From Streptomyces globisporus (GTDB taxonomy: Bacteria; Actinomycetota; Actinomycetes; Streptomycetales; Streptomycetaceae), in the NCBI GenBank assembly GCA_014649555.1, contig BMTG01000016.1, positions 116,628-180,627 on the forward strand: 64,000 bases of DNA, in the 5' to 3' direction. Below the pieces are notes generated by a model. That model was given only the letters and a program-made list of their open reading frames with translations, had not been told where the DNA came from and did no database searches. Position numbers and translations under genes: made by a program. Every line of letters begins with the position of its first letter. Positions within the stretch are counted from its first letter, which is position 1. Below, piece by piece: positions 8,663 through 19,274 of this stretch.

Positions 8663-9484
8663 CTATTCTTCCACGGCGGTGGGCCTGCGCCAAAATCGGC
8701 CGCCGGGCTCCGGTGCGAAGCCGAGGATGGAGAGGATCTCGCGGTCCTTCTTGTCGAAGGCGCTCGCCTCGCACCGCTCGATCAGATCGGGGCGGTTGAG
8801 GGCGGTACGGGCGAAGGCCTGGTCGCGCCGCCAGCGCGCGATCTTCCCGTGGTGGCCGCTGAGCAGGACGTCCGGGATGGTCCGGCCGCGCCACTCCGGC
8901 GGCTTGGTGTAGACGGGCCCCTCCAGGAGGTTGGCCATCGCGCCCGGGGCGAAGGAGTCGTCCCGGTGGGATTCGGCGTTGCCGAGGACGCCGGGCAGCA
9001 GCCGGGCCACCGCCTCCGTGATCACCAGGACGGCCGCTTCCCCGCCGGCCAGCACATAGTCCCCGATGGAGACCTCGACGACCCGCAGCCGGGTGGCGTA
9101 CTCGTCGATCACCCGGCGGTCGATGCCCTCGTAGCGGGCCGGAGTGAAGAGCAGCCAGGGCTCGGCGGAGAGTTCGACGGCCAGTTCCTGCGTGAACGGC
9201 CGGCCGCTGGGCGTGGGCACGACGAGAACCGGGGAGTGCGCCCCGGCCTCGTAGCCGTCGGCCAGGGACTCGTCCAGGGCGTCGCCCCAGGGCTCGGTCT
9301 TCATGACCATGCCGGGTCCGCCGCCGTAGGGGGTGTCGTCGACCGTGTTGTGCCGGTCGTACGTCCACTCCCGCAGATCGTGGACGTGAACGTCCAGCAC
9401 GCCGCGGGCGCGGGCCTTGCCGACGAGGGAGACGTCCAGCGGTTCCAGGTACTCCGGGAAGATCGTGACGACGTCGAGCCGCAT
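8663..9484 (-). CDS. trmD: tRNA (guanine-N1-)-methyltransferase TrmD
   Basis: TrmD methylates G37 of tRNAs reading CNN codons, using SAM bound in a trefoil knot, and prevents +1 frameshifting. The 273-residue protein begins [20 protein letters not shown] and shows [20 protein letters not shown]-like [11 protein letters not shown], and the knot region [16 protein letters not shown]. The ATG overlaps the rimM stop by one base (TGATG). Confidence 0.97.
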   Translation of the reverse strand: MRLDVVTIFPEYLEPLDVSLVGKARARGVLDVHVHDLREWTYDRHNTVDDTPYGGGPGMVMKTEPWGDALDESLADGYEAGAHSPVLVVPTPSGRPFTQELAVELSAEPWLLFTPARYEGIDRRVIDEYATRLRVVEVSIGDYVLAGGEAAVLVITEAVARLLPGVLGNAESHRDDSFAPGAMANLLEGPVYTKPPEWRGRTIPDVLLSGHHGKIARWRRDQAFARTALNRPDLIERCEASAFDKKDREILSILGFAPEPGGRFWRRPTAVEE

Positions 9485-10080
9485 CAGGCGTCGCCCTTCG
9501 GCGTCCCGGCCTTGTCGTCGGAGGCCGTCTCGCCGGTCTCCTCGTCACGGGAGGAGGCGATCACGGCCTCGCTCTCGTCGATCAGACCGGGCGGCGGGGT
9601 GATGACCGCGCGCTGTTCCTCCAGGTCGATCTCGGTGACGATCTCCTCGACGAAGGGGATCATCACCTCGCTGCCGTCGGGGCGCTCCACGATGAACAGG
9701 TCCTGCGAGGGCAGGTGGGAGATCTCGGTGATCCGGCCGATCTCGGTGCCGTCGGCGAGCACCACGTCGAGGTCGATCAGCTGGTGGTCGTAGAACTCGT
9801 CCTCCTCCTCGGGCAGTTCGTCCGGGTCCACCTCGGCGATCAGGAGGGTGTTACGGAGGGCCTCGGCGCCGGTGCGGTCGCGTACGCCCTCGAAGCGCAG
9901 CAGAAGCCGGCCGCTGTGGACCCGGCCCGCCTCGATCGTCAGCGGACCCGTCGCCGCCGGTTCGGTGGCCAGGACGGCGCCGGGGCCGAGCCGCAGCTCC
10001 GGTTCGTCCGTTCGTACCTCCACGGTGACCTCGCCCTTGATGCCGTGGGCACGGCCGATCCGCGCGACTACCAACTGCAC
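9484..10080 (-). CDS. rimM: Ribosome maturation factor RimM
   Basis: RimM binds S19 in the 30S head and helps 16S rRNA processing. The 198-residue protein starts [18 protein letters not shown] and carries the PRC-barrel-like C-terminal part, [13 protein letters not shown] and [16 protein letters not shown] at 10080 was chosen because GGAGAA lies upstream and homology-like sequence begins there. It has a Glu/Asp/Ser-rich C-terminal tail of about 25 residues. Confidence 0.95.
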   Translation of the reverse strand: MQLVVARIGRAHGIKGEVTVEVRTDEPELRLGPGAVLATEPAATGPLTIEAGRVHSGRLLLRFEGVRDRTGAEALRNTLLIAEVDPDELPEEEDEFYDHQLIDLDVVLADGTEIGRITEISHLPSQDLFIVERPDGSEVMIPFVEEIVTEIDLEEQRAVITPPPGLIDESEAVIASSRDEETGETASDDKAGTPKGDA

Positions 10081-10143
10081 GCTGTTCTCCGATTGATGGG
10101 GTGCGGACGGGGAGGGGGAGACGTCCGGGTGGCCGACGACAAA

Positions 10144-10175
10144 GGCCGGGGACGGCCCGAAGGCCCTCCCCGGCC
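10144..10175. repeat. Strong hairpin between khpA and rimM
   Basis: A 9-bp stem (GGCCGGGGA with TCCCCGGCC) encloses a C/C mismatch and a 4-bp GGCC stem with CGAA loop. It lies between the khpA stop and the rimM start and may act as a partial terminator or RNA processing site. No U-run follows on the minus strand beyond TTT. Confidence 0.6.
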
Positions 10176-10198
10176 CTGGCCGGTGTTCAACTCGCTGA

Positions 10199-10438
10199 TC
10201 AGCGAACCTGGTCCACATCGACGAGGTCGACACGGATACCGCGGCCGCCGATGGCACCCACGACCGTCCGCAGTGCGCGAGCGGTGCGGCCGTTACGGCC
10301 GATCACCTTGCCGAGGTCGTCGGGGTGGACCCGGACCTCCAGCACGCGCCCGCGACGCAGGGTGCGCTCGGCAACCTGCACGTCGTCGGGGTTGTCGACA
10401 ATGCCCTTCACGAGGTGCTCGAGAGCCTCCTCGAGCAT
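10199..10438 (-). CDS. khpA: KhpA family KH-domain RNA-binding protein
   Basis: KhpA (UPF0109) is a small single-KH RNA-binding protein. The 79-residue product contains the KH signature [16 protein letters not shown]. It starts 2 nt after the rpsP stop, which fits the conserved rpsP-khpA pair. In other bacteria it partners KhpB; the target RNAs here are unknown. Confidence 0.94.
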   Translation of the reverse strand: MLEEALEHLVKGIVDNPDDVQVAERTLRRGRVLEVRVHPDDLGKVIGRNGRTARALRTVVGAIGGRGIRVDLVDVDQVR

Positions 10439-10440
10439 GC

Positions 10441-10881
10441 TCAGGCCTCGGTCGACTCGGTGGACTCGGCAGCGTCAGCCGCCTCGTCCGCCTTCTTGTC
10501 AGACTTCTTGGCCTTGGGGGTGATGGCCTCACCCTTGGCCTCGTCGCCGTCCGCGGACAGCGCCTCGAACAGCGCGCGCTTGTCAGCCTTGGGCTCCGGC
10601 TGCAGCAGCGGCGCGGGGGCCGGGAGGCCCTTGTGGGCCTGCCAGTCACCGGTGAGCTTCAGGATCGCGAGGACCGGCTCGGTCGGCTGGGCGCCGACGG
10701 ACAGCCAGTACTGCGCGCGCTCTGCGTTGACCTCGATGCGCGAGGGGTTCTGCACCGGGTGGTACAGGCCGATCTCCTCGATGGCCCGGCCGTCACGGCG
10801 GGTACGGGAGTCGGCGACGACGATGCGGTAGTGAGGCGAACGGATCTTGCCCAGACGCTTCAGCTTGATCTTGACTGCCAC
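10441..10881 (-). CDS. rpsP: 30S ribosomal protein S16
   Basis: S16 is an assembly protein of the 30S body. The 146-residue product begins [20 protein letters not shown] and contains [15 protein letters not shown]. The GTG at 10881 is preceded by AGGAGAC. Beyond the conserved domain is an Ala/Glu/Lys-rich tail of about 50 residues, as usual for actinobacterial S16. It heads the rpsP-khpA-rimM-trmD-rplS cluster. Confidence 0.96.
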   Translation of the reverse strand: MAVKIKLKRLGKIRSPHYRIVVADSRTRRDGRAIEEIGLYHPVQNPSRIEVNAERAQYWLSVGAQPTEPVLAILKLTGDWQAHKGLPAPAPLLQPEPKADKRALFEALSADGDEAKGEAITPKAKKSDKKADEAADAAESTESTEA

Positions 10882-11038
10882 GGAAGTGGTGTCTCCTGGT
10901 CTCTGACGTGGTTGGGCACAACTAGATGCCACGTGGGGTTGCGGTACTCGGAGTGCCCGATGGACGCGTCAGCCGGAGGAGAGAGGGGTCCTGTGCGACT
11001 GTCGAGTACAGCTAGCCATTGTGCCACACCCCATCGGC

Positions 11039-11632
11039 TCACCCCACCGCGACCGCCGCTTCCGGGATCCGGAACGGCTTGCCGCAGCCGCCGCAGACGA
11101 TCGGCGCCTGCGCCAGGACCGACGGGACGACGCGGACGTTGCGTCCGCAGTCGCAGACGGCCTTGACCCGCACGCCGCCCCCGGAGGAACCGTGCCGGGC
11201 GGCAGGTCCGCGGAAGGAGCGCTTGGTGTCGGCGGCGGTGGCGACGGTGTGCGCCTTGAGGGCGCGCTGCAGCCGTTCGGTGGTCGGACGGTACCGGCGC
11301 TTGGCTTCCGGATTCAGCGTGACCAGGGAGAATCCGCTGCTGGGGTGGGGTTCCTCGGCATGATCGAGGCCCAGCTCCTCGGCGATCGCGAGGAAGCGTC
11401 GGTTGTGGTAGCGGCCGGCGCGGGAGGTGTCTCGGACTCCTCTCGCGGCGGCGATGCCGTGGACTGCCTCATGGAGCAGTCGCTCGAAGGAGAGCTCGGC
11501 GCCACAGGCGGACGAGGACTCTCCGATCAGGGACTCGGGCGCGGCTAGATCGGGCAGCTCGGGGTGGTACCGCTGAATGTCGGCCCACGCCTGTGCCAGC
11601 TCTGCGGCAAGTACAGGTGGTGTCGTGCTCAC
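11039..11632 (-). CDS. SprT-like zinc metallopeptidase-family protein
   Basis: The 197-residue protein contains LLHEAVHGIAAARG near residue 53, an HExxH zinc-peptidase motif, followed by RAGRYHNRRFLAIAEELG; this arrangement resembles SprT-like domains, where a further His lies before an aromatic. The C-terminus has CDCG and CGGCGKPF, a likely zinc ribbon. No signal peptide is visible, so it should be cytoplasmic. SprT/Spartan relatives degrade DNA-protein crosslinks in eukaryotes; whether this protein does so is unknown. It is a single-gene unit between rpsP and the methyltransferase gene. Confidence 0.75.
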   Translation of the reverse strand: MSTTPPVLAAELAQAWADIQRYHPELPDLAAPESLIGESSSACGAELSFERLLHEAVHGIAAARGVRDTSRAGRYHNRRFLAIAEELGLDHAEEPHPSSGFSLVTLNPEAKRRYRPTTERLQRALKAHTVATAADTKRSFRGPAARHGSSGGGVRVKAVCDCGRNVRVVPSVLAQAPIVCGGCGKPFRIPEAAVAVG

Positions 11633-12086
11633 GTCGTGACAACGAGCCCGAGTGCCCCGGTGTTCCTATTCCGGGGCATCCCAAATAATTTGCACGTACC
11701 AGTCAGTTGCCCTTGATGCGTCCGGACGAGGGCGGGTACGCAGAACTGCGGAGAAGACGCACAGCTCGCACCAAGGTGGTGCACAGCGTGCGGTACGCCC
11801 GGCGGCCGCCGATGTGAGGAGCGCGGGTGGCCCGTGGCCCTGACGAATCCGCCGGGAAGACTACCCTCCCCTCCGCTCGACGTGCCCGGCGCGGGGTGTC
11901 GGGTAAGACTGGTCGGAGAGCAGACGTGGGACGGGGCGCACGACCGGGGCACGCAAGCACTGCTCCACAACCCCTGGACGGAACGGCGGATGCGCAGTTC
12001 TCTGGCTACGGGGGGTGCGGAACACTCGCACACGGGGGACGTCCACTCGGGCACGACCGACCTCTTGGCGGATTGGGGCACTTTCC
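11633..12086. other. Divergent intergenic region, no gene seen
   Basis: About 450 nt separate the SprT-like gene and the methyltransferase gene. Short open frames exist on both strands but lack start sites and family features. An AT-rich patch near 11680-11690 and the inverted repeat at 11653-11678 mark the likely promoter of the SprT-like gene; the remainder shows nothing definite. Confidence 0.5.
11653..11678. promoter_or_regulatory. Inverted repeat in the leader of the SprT-like gene
   Basis: TGCCCCGG and CCGGGGCA are separated by 10 nt, 20 nt upstream of the GTG/ATG start at 11632 and just downstream of an AT-rich patch. It could be an operator or a leader hairpin. Confidence 0.4.
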
Positions 12087-12971
12087 ATGACACCAACGCT
12101 CGTCCGGAACCAGCCGGGCGCGGACGCCTCCGCGCCGGCGGACGCCGGTACCCGCGCACGCGACTGGGCCGAGATCCAGGAACGCATGCTCGCGCCGCTC
12201 TACGAGGCGGTGTACGACCGGATGGAAGTCGGGGCCGCCACCCGGATGCTGTCCCTCGGCTGCGGTTCGGGCCTCGCGATGCTCGTCGCGGCGGCCCGGG
12301 GGGCGCACGTCACGGGTGTGGACTCCGACCGGGAGCGCCTGGCGCTGGCCCGGGCGCGGTTGCTGCCGGACGCGGGCTGGGACGACGCGCCCGCGCACTC
12401 CCGGCACCCGGCCAGCAGCCGGGCCCGGCTGCTGGAGGACGGGGGTCCCGCGCCCGTCGGCGCGGACGGCGCTCCGTACAACCTGATCACGGTCTTCGAG
12501 CCGATCGGCTGCGCGGCCGGGGACTCCGAGGGGCTGGCGCCGGCCCTGCGCTCTGCGGTGCCGCTCGCGGTCCGGGGCGCGGCGGTGGTGCTGACCGGCT
12601 GGGGTCCGCCGGAGCGCTGCGCCACGGCGGCGGTGCTTCAGGTGGCCGCCCGCCTCGCGGACACCGCGCGTCCGCCGCGTACGGAGCCGGGCAGGTGGCG
12701 GCCGACGCTCCGGGACGATCTGGAGGACGTGGCGGCGCGGGCCGGGCTGAAGCCCGACGGTTCGGGCCGGGTGTCCTGCCCGTTCGGTTACGCGGACGTG
12801 GGCAGTGCGGTGCGTGGGCTGCTGTCCACCGGGCTCTTCGACGCCGCCGTACGGGCGACGGACCGCTCCCAGGTGGAGAAGGAGGTCGCGGAGGCTCTGC
12901 ATCCGTACCAGCGGGAGGACGGCACGGTGTGGATGCCGAACGTCTTCCGCTATCTGGTCTGCGTCACCTGA
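12087..12971 (+). CDS. SAM-dependent methyltransferase family protein
   Basis: The 294-residue protein has a class I SAM-binding motif, MLSLGCGSGLAMLVAAARG, followed by HVTGVDSDRERLALAR, at about residues 53-90. Its acceptor substrate cannot be predicted. The ATG at 12087 gives a start just before MTPTLVRNQPG; the frame continues upstream without family features. It is monocistronic and converges on ffh across a strong hairpin. Confidence 0.8.
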   Translation: MTPTLVRNQPGADASAPADAGTRARDWAEIQERMLAPLYEAVYDRMEVGAATRMLSLGCGSGLAMLVAAARGAHVTGVDSDRERLALARARLLPDAGWDDAPAHSRHPASSRARLLEDGGPAPVGADGAPYNLITVFEPIGCAAGDSEGLAPALRSAVPLAVRGAAVVLTGWGPPERCATAAVLQVAARLADTARPPRTEPGRWRPTLRDDLEDVAARAGLKPDGSGRVSCPFGYADVGSAVRGLLSTGLFDAAVRATDRSQVEKEVAEALHPYQREDGTVWMPNVFRYLVCVT

Positions 12972-12987
12972 GCGGACCCTCCTCAGC

Positions 12988-13029
12988 ACACGTAAGGGGC
13001 GCCCTCTCTCAAGGGCGCCCCTTACGTGT
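12988..13029. terminator. Bidirectional terminator between methyltransferase gene and ffh
   Basis: A perfect 17-bp inverted repeat with an 8-nt loop lies between two convergent genes. No long U-run follows, as is common in Streptomyces terminators. Confidence 0.8.
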
Positions 13030-13044
13030 ACTGCTCGCGTCTCG

Positions 13045-14595
13045 TTACATGAACTTCTTGAACTCGTCCGGCAGCTCGAAGTTCTTGTCGTCCTGGGCGG
13101 GCAGACCGAACGCGCCGCCCTGGGCCGCCGCCTGCTCGCGGCGCTCCGCGGCGGCTGCCTCCTCGGCCTTGCGCTTCATCGGGTTGCCGCTCTTGCGCTT
13201 GCCCTTGGCCTGCTTGACCTGCTTCTTCTGCCGGCCGGGGCCGCCGCCCATGCCGGGCATCCCCGGCATCCCGGGCATGCCGCCGCCCTGGGCCATCTTC
13301 GACATCATCTTGCGGGCCTCGAAGAAGCGCTCCACCAGGCTCTTGACCGCGGAGACCTCGACGCCCGAGCCCTTCGCGATACGGGCCCGGCGCGAACCGT
13401 TGATGAGCGTCGGCTCGGCGCGCTCCTTGGGCGTCATCGACTTGATGATCGCGGCGGTGCGGTCGATGTCGCGCTCGTCGATGTTGTTGATCTGGTCCTT
13501 GATCTGCCCCATGCCGGGCAGCATGCCGAGCAGCTTGGAGATGGAGCCCATCTTGCGGACCTGCTCCATCTGGGCCAGGAAGTCGTCGAGGGTGAAGTCC
13601 TTCCCACCCTTGCTCGACTGGAGCTTCGAGGCCATTTTGGCGGCCTCTTCCTGGCTGAACGTCTTCTCCGCCTGCTCGATCAGGGTGAGCAGGTCACCCA
13701 TGTCGAGGATGCGGGAGGCCATCCGGTCCGGGTGGAACGCGTCGAAGTCCTCCAGCTTCTCGCCGTTCGACGCGAACATGACCTGCTTGCCCGTGACGTG
13801 GGCGATCGACAGGGCCGCGCCACCGCGGGCGTCACCGTCGAGCTTGGAGAGGACCACGCCGTCGAAGCCGACGCCGTCGCGGAAGGCCTCGGCGGTGTTG
13901 ACCGCGTCCTGACCGATCATCGCGTCGACGACGAAGAGGATCTCGTCGGGGCTGACGGCGTCGCGGATGTCCGCGGCCTGCTGCATCAGCTCCTGGTCGA
14001 TACCGAGACGCCCTGCGGTGTCGACGATGACGATGTCGTGCACCTTGGCCTTGGCGAACTCGATGGAGTCCTTGGCGACCTGGACCGGGTCGCCGACGCC
14101 GTTGCCCGGCTCGGGGGCGTACACCGCGACGCCGGCGCGCTCGGCGACGACGCTCAGCTGGTTGACGGCGTTGGGGCGCTGGAGGTCACAGGCGACGAGC
14201 AGCGGGGAGTGGCCCTGGCCTTTGAGCCAGAGGCCGAGCTTTCCGGCCAGCGTCGTCTTACCGGCACCCTGGAGACCGGCGAGCATGATCACGGTGGGCG
14301 CGGTCTTGGCGAACCGCAGCCGCCGGGTCTCGCCGCCGAGGATGGCGACGAGCTCCTCGTTGACGATCTTGACGACCTGCTGGGCGGGGTTCAGCGCCTG
14401 GGAGACCTCGACGCCGCGCGCCCGCTCCTTCACGTTGGCGATGAAGGCCCGGACCACGGGCAGGGCGACATCGGCTTCCAGCAGGGCGATACGGATCTCG
14501 CGTGCCGTGGCGTCGATGTCGGCCTCGGACAAGCGGCCCTTGCCCCTGAGGTTCTTGAAAGTCGCGCTAAGGCGGTCGGAGAGAGTATCGAACAC
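13045..14595 (-). CDS. ffh: Signal recognition particle protein Ffh (SRP54)
   Basis: Ffh binds signal sequences on nascent chains and 4.5S RNA, then docks on FtsY. The 516-residue GTPase has an N domain, the P-loop GLQGAGKTTLAGKLG, DTAGRLGIDQELM and the SKLDGDARGG box, then a Met-rich M domain ending in GMPGMPGMPGMGGG repeats. The lower Lys-rich tail is typical of actinobacteria. FtsY, its partner, is encoded 7 kb away in this window. Confidence 0.97.
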   Translation of the reverse strand: MFDTLSDRLSATFKNLRGKGRLSEADIDATAREIRIALLEADVALPVVRAFIANVKERARGVEVSQALNPAQQVVKIVNEELVAILGGETRRLRFAKTAPTVIMLAGLQGAGKTTLAGKLGLWLKGQGHSPLLVACDLQRPNAVNQLSVVAERAGVAVYAPEPGNGVGDPVQVAKDSIEFAKAKVHDIVIVDTAGRLGIDQELMQQAADIRDAVSPDEILFVVDAMIGQDAVNTAEAFRDGVGFDGVVLSKLDGDARGGAALSIAHVTGKQVMFASNGEKLEDFDAFHPDRMASRILDMGDLLTLIEQAEKTFSQEEAAKMASKLQSSKGGKDFTLDDFLAQMEQVRKMGSISKLLGMLPGMGQIKDQINNIDERDIDRTAAIIKSMTPKERAEPTLINGSRRARIAKGSGVEVSAVKSLVERFFEARKMMSKMAQGGGMPGMPGMPGMGGGPGRQKKQVKQAKGKRKSGNPMKRKAEEAAAAERREQAAAQGGAFGLPAQDDKNFELPDEFKKFM

Positions 14596-14672
14596 GGCGC
14601 TCGTCGGTCCTCAGGGTCGGGGGCGGGGCAGGTCAGTCGCCCTCCAGGGTATCCGTCCCCCGGAGAACACCA

Positions 14673-14706
14673 AGCCCTCGCCCGGATCCGGTGCCGGGCG
14701 AGGGCT
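14673..14706 (-). terminator. Terminator downstream of glnD
   Basis: A perfect 13-bp inverted repeat (AGCCCTCGCCCGG) with an 8-nt loop lies 20 nt past the glnD stop and closes the amtB-glnK-glnD unit. Confidence 0.75.
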
Positions 14707-14726
14707 GGACAAATGCGTCGTACGTG

Positions 14727-17186
14727 TCAGCCGAGGGCCTTCTCGACCTCCCGGGCGACCTCGGAGGCCCGGGCCGGGGTGAGGGGTTCGCCGTCGGTCC
14801 CGGTGACGTAGAAGGCGTCCACGGCGTTGGCGCCGAGGGTGGAGACATGGGCGCTCCGCACCCGTACGGCACTCCCTTCCAGGGCGTTGCCGATGCGGTG
14901 CAGCAGGCCCGGGGCGTCCTGGGCGCGGACCTCGATGACGGTGGCGCGCCGGGAGCCCGCGGCGGCCACGGTGACCCGGGGCGGCGGGGCCTTGACGCCT
15001 CGCCTGCGCGGATAGGCGGCCTCGCGCTCGGCGAGGCGGGCCCGGATGTCCAGGGAGCCCTCCAGGGCGCGTACGAGGTCGGCGCGGAGGCGGGCGGCCT
15101 GCGGGAGCGATCCGTACTCGGCGGCGACCCGCCAGCTGAGCAGCAGCAGGTCCGCCTTCTCCCCCACCTCGTTGGGCAGCTCCACCGCGCGCAGGTCGGC
15201 GGCGCGCACGGTGAGGCGGTGCAGGGCGAGGACTCCGGCGGCGGCGGGCAGGACGCCGGGGCGGTCGGGCAGGGCGATGAGGAGTTCGACGCCGACGGGT
15301 TCCACTTCGCCGTCCCCTGCGGGCTCCTCGGGCTGGGTGTGCAGGGCGAGGACGGGGTCACCGGTGCGCAGGGCCTCGATGGCGAGGCGTTCGTGTTCGG
15401 CGCTGGGGGCCTCGTCGTCGGGAGCGTCGAGGAACTCCCCGGCGAGGACGGCTCCGACCCGTTTGACCAGGTCGGCGACGAGGGAGGCCCGCCAGGCGGA
15501 CCAGGCGGCGGGGCCGGTGGCGAGCGCGTCGGCCTCGGTGAGGGCGTGCAGCAGCTCCAGGGTGGAGCCGTTGGAGACGGCCCCGGCGACGGCCTGGACG
15601 GTGGCGGGGTCGTCGAGGTCGCGCCGGGTGGCGGTGTCGACGAGCAGCAGATGGTGGCGTACGAGGGTGGCGATGACGCCCACGTCGTGCTTGTCGAAGC
15701 CGATCCGGGTGGCCATGTCCCGGGCGATGACCTCACCGGCCACCGAGTGGTCGCCGGGCCAGCCCTTGCCGATGTCGTGCAGGAGGGCGGCGACCAGGAG
15801 GAGGTCGGGGCGGTGGACACGGCGGGTGAGGGAGGCGGCGCGGACGGCGGTCTCCACGAGGTGCCGGTCGACGGTCCAGGTGTGGACGGGGTTGCGCTGG
15901 GGGCGGCAGTGGACGCGTTCCCAGTCGGGCAGCAGCCGGGTGATGATCCCTTCCGCTTCGAGCGCCTCCCAGACGCCGACGGTGGCCTCCCCCGCGCCGA
16001 GCAGGGTGACCAGTTCCTCGCGGGCCTCGGGGGGCCACGGGACCGGCAGCGGCCGGGCGGTGGTCGCCAGGTGGCGTACGAGGTGGCGGGAGAGCGGGAG
16101 TCCGGCCTCGGCGGCGGCCGCGGCGGCGCGCAGGGTGAGGACCGGGTCGCGTTCGGGGCGGGCGGCGCGGGCGAGGACCACTTCGCCGTCCGCGTCCACC
16201 ACGCCGTCGGCGAGCGGGGTGCGCTCGGGGGTGGGCTTGGTGCCGAGGCCGCCGCTGAGCAGGGCGCGGAGTCTGGGGCGGGCGGAGCGGGCGCGCAGGA
16301 CCCGGTTGACCTCGCGCCAGGTGACGTCGGTGGCGTACGAGACCGTCCGCGCGGCCTCGTAGACCTGGCGCAGCAGGGTGTCGGCGTCGAGGAGGCCGAG
16401 GGCGGCGGCGACCTGGTCCTGCTCCTGGAGGGCGAGGCGGTCGGTGGCGCGCCCGGTGGTGAGGTGGAGGGCGTCGCGGGCGTCGAGGAGGGTGCGGCGG
16501 GCCCGGTCGAGCCCTTCGCGCGGGGCGTCGGCGACCCAGGAGGCGGCGACCGCACGGAGGGCGGTGGCGTCGCGGAGGCCGCCGCGGGCCTCCTTGAGGT
16601 CGGGTTCCAGGAGGAACTGGAGCTCGCCGGCCCGCTCCGCGCGTTCCTGGCAGAGCTCGTGGAGGGCGGGGAGCCGTTTGGGGGCCTGGTTTCGCCAGTC
16701 GGCGAGGATCGCGGTGCGCAGGCCGGCGGCGAGGCCGAGGTCCCCGGCGACCGGCCGGGCGTCCAGCAGGCCGAGCTGGACCTTGAGGTCCTCGCTCGCC
16801 GTCTTCCGGGCTTCGCCGGGGGTGCGTACGGAGTGGTCGAGAGCCAGCCCCAGGTCCCAGACCGGGTACCAGATCGCGTCGGCGAGGGCGGCGACGGCGG
16901 CCGGGTCGGCGTTGCCGTCGTGCAGGAGGAGCAGGTCGAGGTCGCTGCGCGGGGAGAGCTCGCCGCGGCCGTAGCCGCCGACGGCGACGAGGGCGGCGCC
17001 CCGCATCCCCGCCCGCTCGGCGGCGGCGGTGAACAGGCCGGTGAGCCAGTCGTCGGTGAGGCGGGCGAGGGCCGCACGGCGCGGCGGCCCGGACCGCGCC
17101 TCCTGCTGGAGGAGGCGCAGCCGGGCCGCCGCGTAGCCGCTGGGTCCCGAGCCTTCGGTTTCGGTGGTCACTTCGGTACTCGTCAC
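14727..17186 (-). CDS. glnD: PII nucleotidyltransferase GlnD
   Basis: GlnD modifies the PII protein in response to nitrogen status; in S. coelicolor it is reported to adenylylate GlnK at Tyr51. The 819-residue protein has the nucleotidyltransferase motif GGYGRGELSPRSDLDLLLL near residue 65, an HD domain with LLHDIGKGWPGDHS, and two C-terminal ACT domains (VELLIALPDRPGVLPAAAG and VIEVRAQDAPGLLHRIGNAL). GTG at 17186 was chosen for the upstream GGAAGG and the family-length product. It follows glnK by 29 nt. Confidence 0.94.
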   Translation of the reverse strand: MTSTEVTTETEGSGPSGYAAARLRLLQQEARSGPPRRAALARLTDDWLTGLFTAAAERAGMRGAALVAVGGYGRGELSPRSDLDLLLLHDGNADPAAVAALADAIWYPVWDLGLALDHSVRTPGEARKTASEDLKVQLGLLDARPVAGDLGLAAGLRTAILADWRNQAPKRLPALHELCQERAERAGELQFLLEPDLKEARGGLRDATALRAVAASWVADAPREGLDRARRTLLDARDALHLTTGRATDRLALQEQDQVAAALGLLDADTLLRQVYEAARTVSYATDVTWREVNRVLRARSARPRLRALLSGGLGTKPTPERTPLADGVVDADGEVVLARAARPERDPVLTLRAAAAAAEAGLPLSRHLVRHLATTARPLPVPWPPEAREELVTLLGAGEATVGVWEALEAEGIITRLLPDWERVHCRPQRNPVHTWTVDRHLVETAVRAASLTRRVHRPDLLLVAALLHDIGKGWPGDHSVAGEVIARDMATRIGFDKHDVGVIATLVRHHLLLVDTATRRDLDDPATVQAVAGAVSNGSTLELLHALTEADALATGPAAWSAWRASLVADLVKRVGAVLAGEFLDAPDDEAPSAEHERLAIEALRTGDPVLALHTQPEEPAGDGEVEPVGVELLIALPDRPGVLPAAAGVLALHRLTVRAADLRAVELPNEVGEKADLLLLSWRVAAEYGSLPQAARLRADLVRALEGSLDIRARLAEREAAYPRRRGVKAPPPRVTVAAAGSRRATVIEVRAQDAPGLLHRIGNALEGSAVRVRSAHVSTLGANAVDAFYVTGTDGEPLTPARASEVAREVEKALG

Positions 17187-17215
17187 CCAGCTGCCTTCCG
17201 TTCGTGGGCCGTCGG

Positions 17216-18903
<1,688 letters not shown>

Positions 18904-19274
18904 CGGCGTCTCCTCGTCGTCGGTGCGGCCGCGGCGTGCGGGGGAATGCTGCGGGACCACTGGGGGAACAGGTGCGGGCCGGTTATGAGCCACGAGGTTG
19001 ACGGAGGGCCGTTTCATGGGATGCCGCACGATGTTTCGCAAGCGTGACGAAGAGGGATCGCGTGTTACGGCCGAATGAATCGGGGGTGGCGCGTCCGGTG
19101 CGCTGCCTACCATGCAGCGCACGCCGCATACGGTGCGGTTGAAACGCCACTGGGGCAGTCCTTCGGCCCGGAAAGCACGAAACCGGCCACGGCGACCCTC
19201 CGTGTGACCAGGCGATGGGGGAGCCGAGTCGGGGTGTACGGAAGGGGCGCCGCGGCCGGGGCCTCGGGTGCCGG
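18904..19274. other. amtB promoter region and nsdA 3' flank
   Basis: This 371-nt region contains the amtB promoter with the GlnR box described separately. The part next to nsdA is GC-rich and has no convincing terminator. No coding features were seen. Confidence 0.6.
19011..19048 (-). promoter_or_regulatory. GlnR operator upstream of amtB
   Basis: Read on the minus strand, the site is GTCAC-n6-GAAAC-n6-CGGCA-n6-GAAAC. The spacing matches the known GlnR pattern gTnAc-n6-GaAAc repeated twice; three of the four half-boxes match well. A further GTAAC lies at 19064-19068 but 15, not 17, bases away. Confidence 0.85.

Noticed and set aside
13240-13290. Repeat of GMPG codons as a separate repeat element
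   Set aside because: It is the Met-rich end of the Ffh M domain, not a genomic repeat.
11834-13912. Long plus-strand frame crossing the methyltransferase gene and ffh
   Set aside because: It crosses a strong terminator and is antisense to ffh; the methyltransferase frame has better support.
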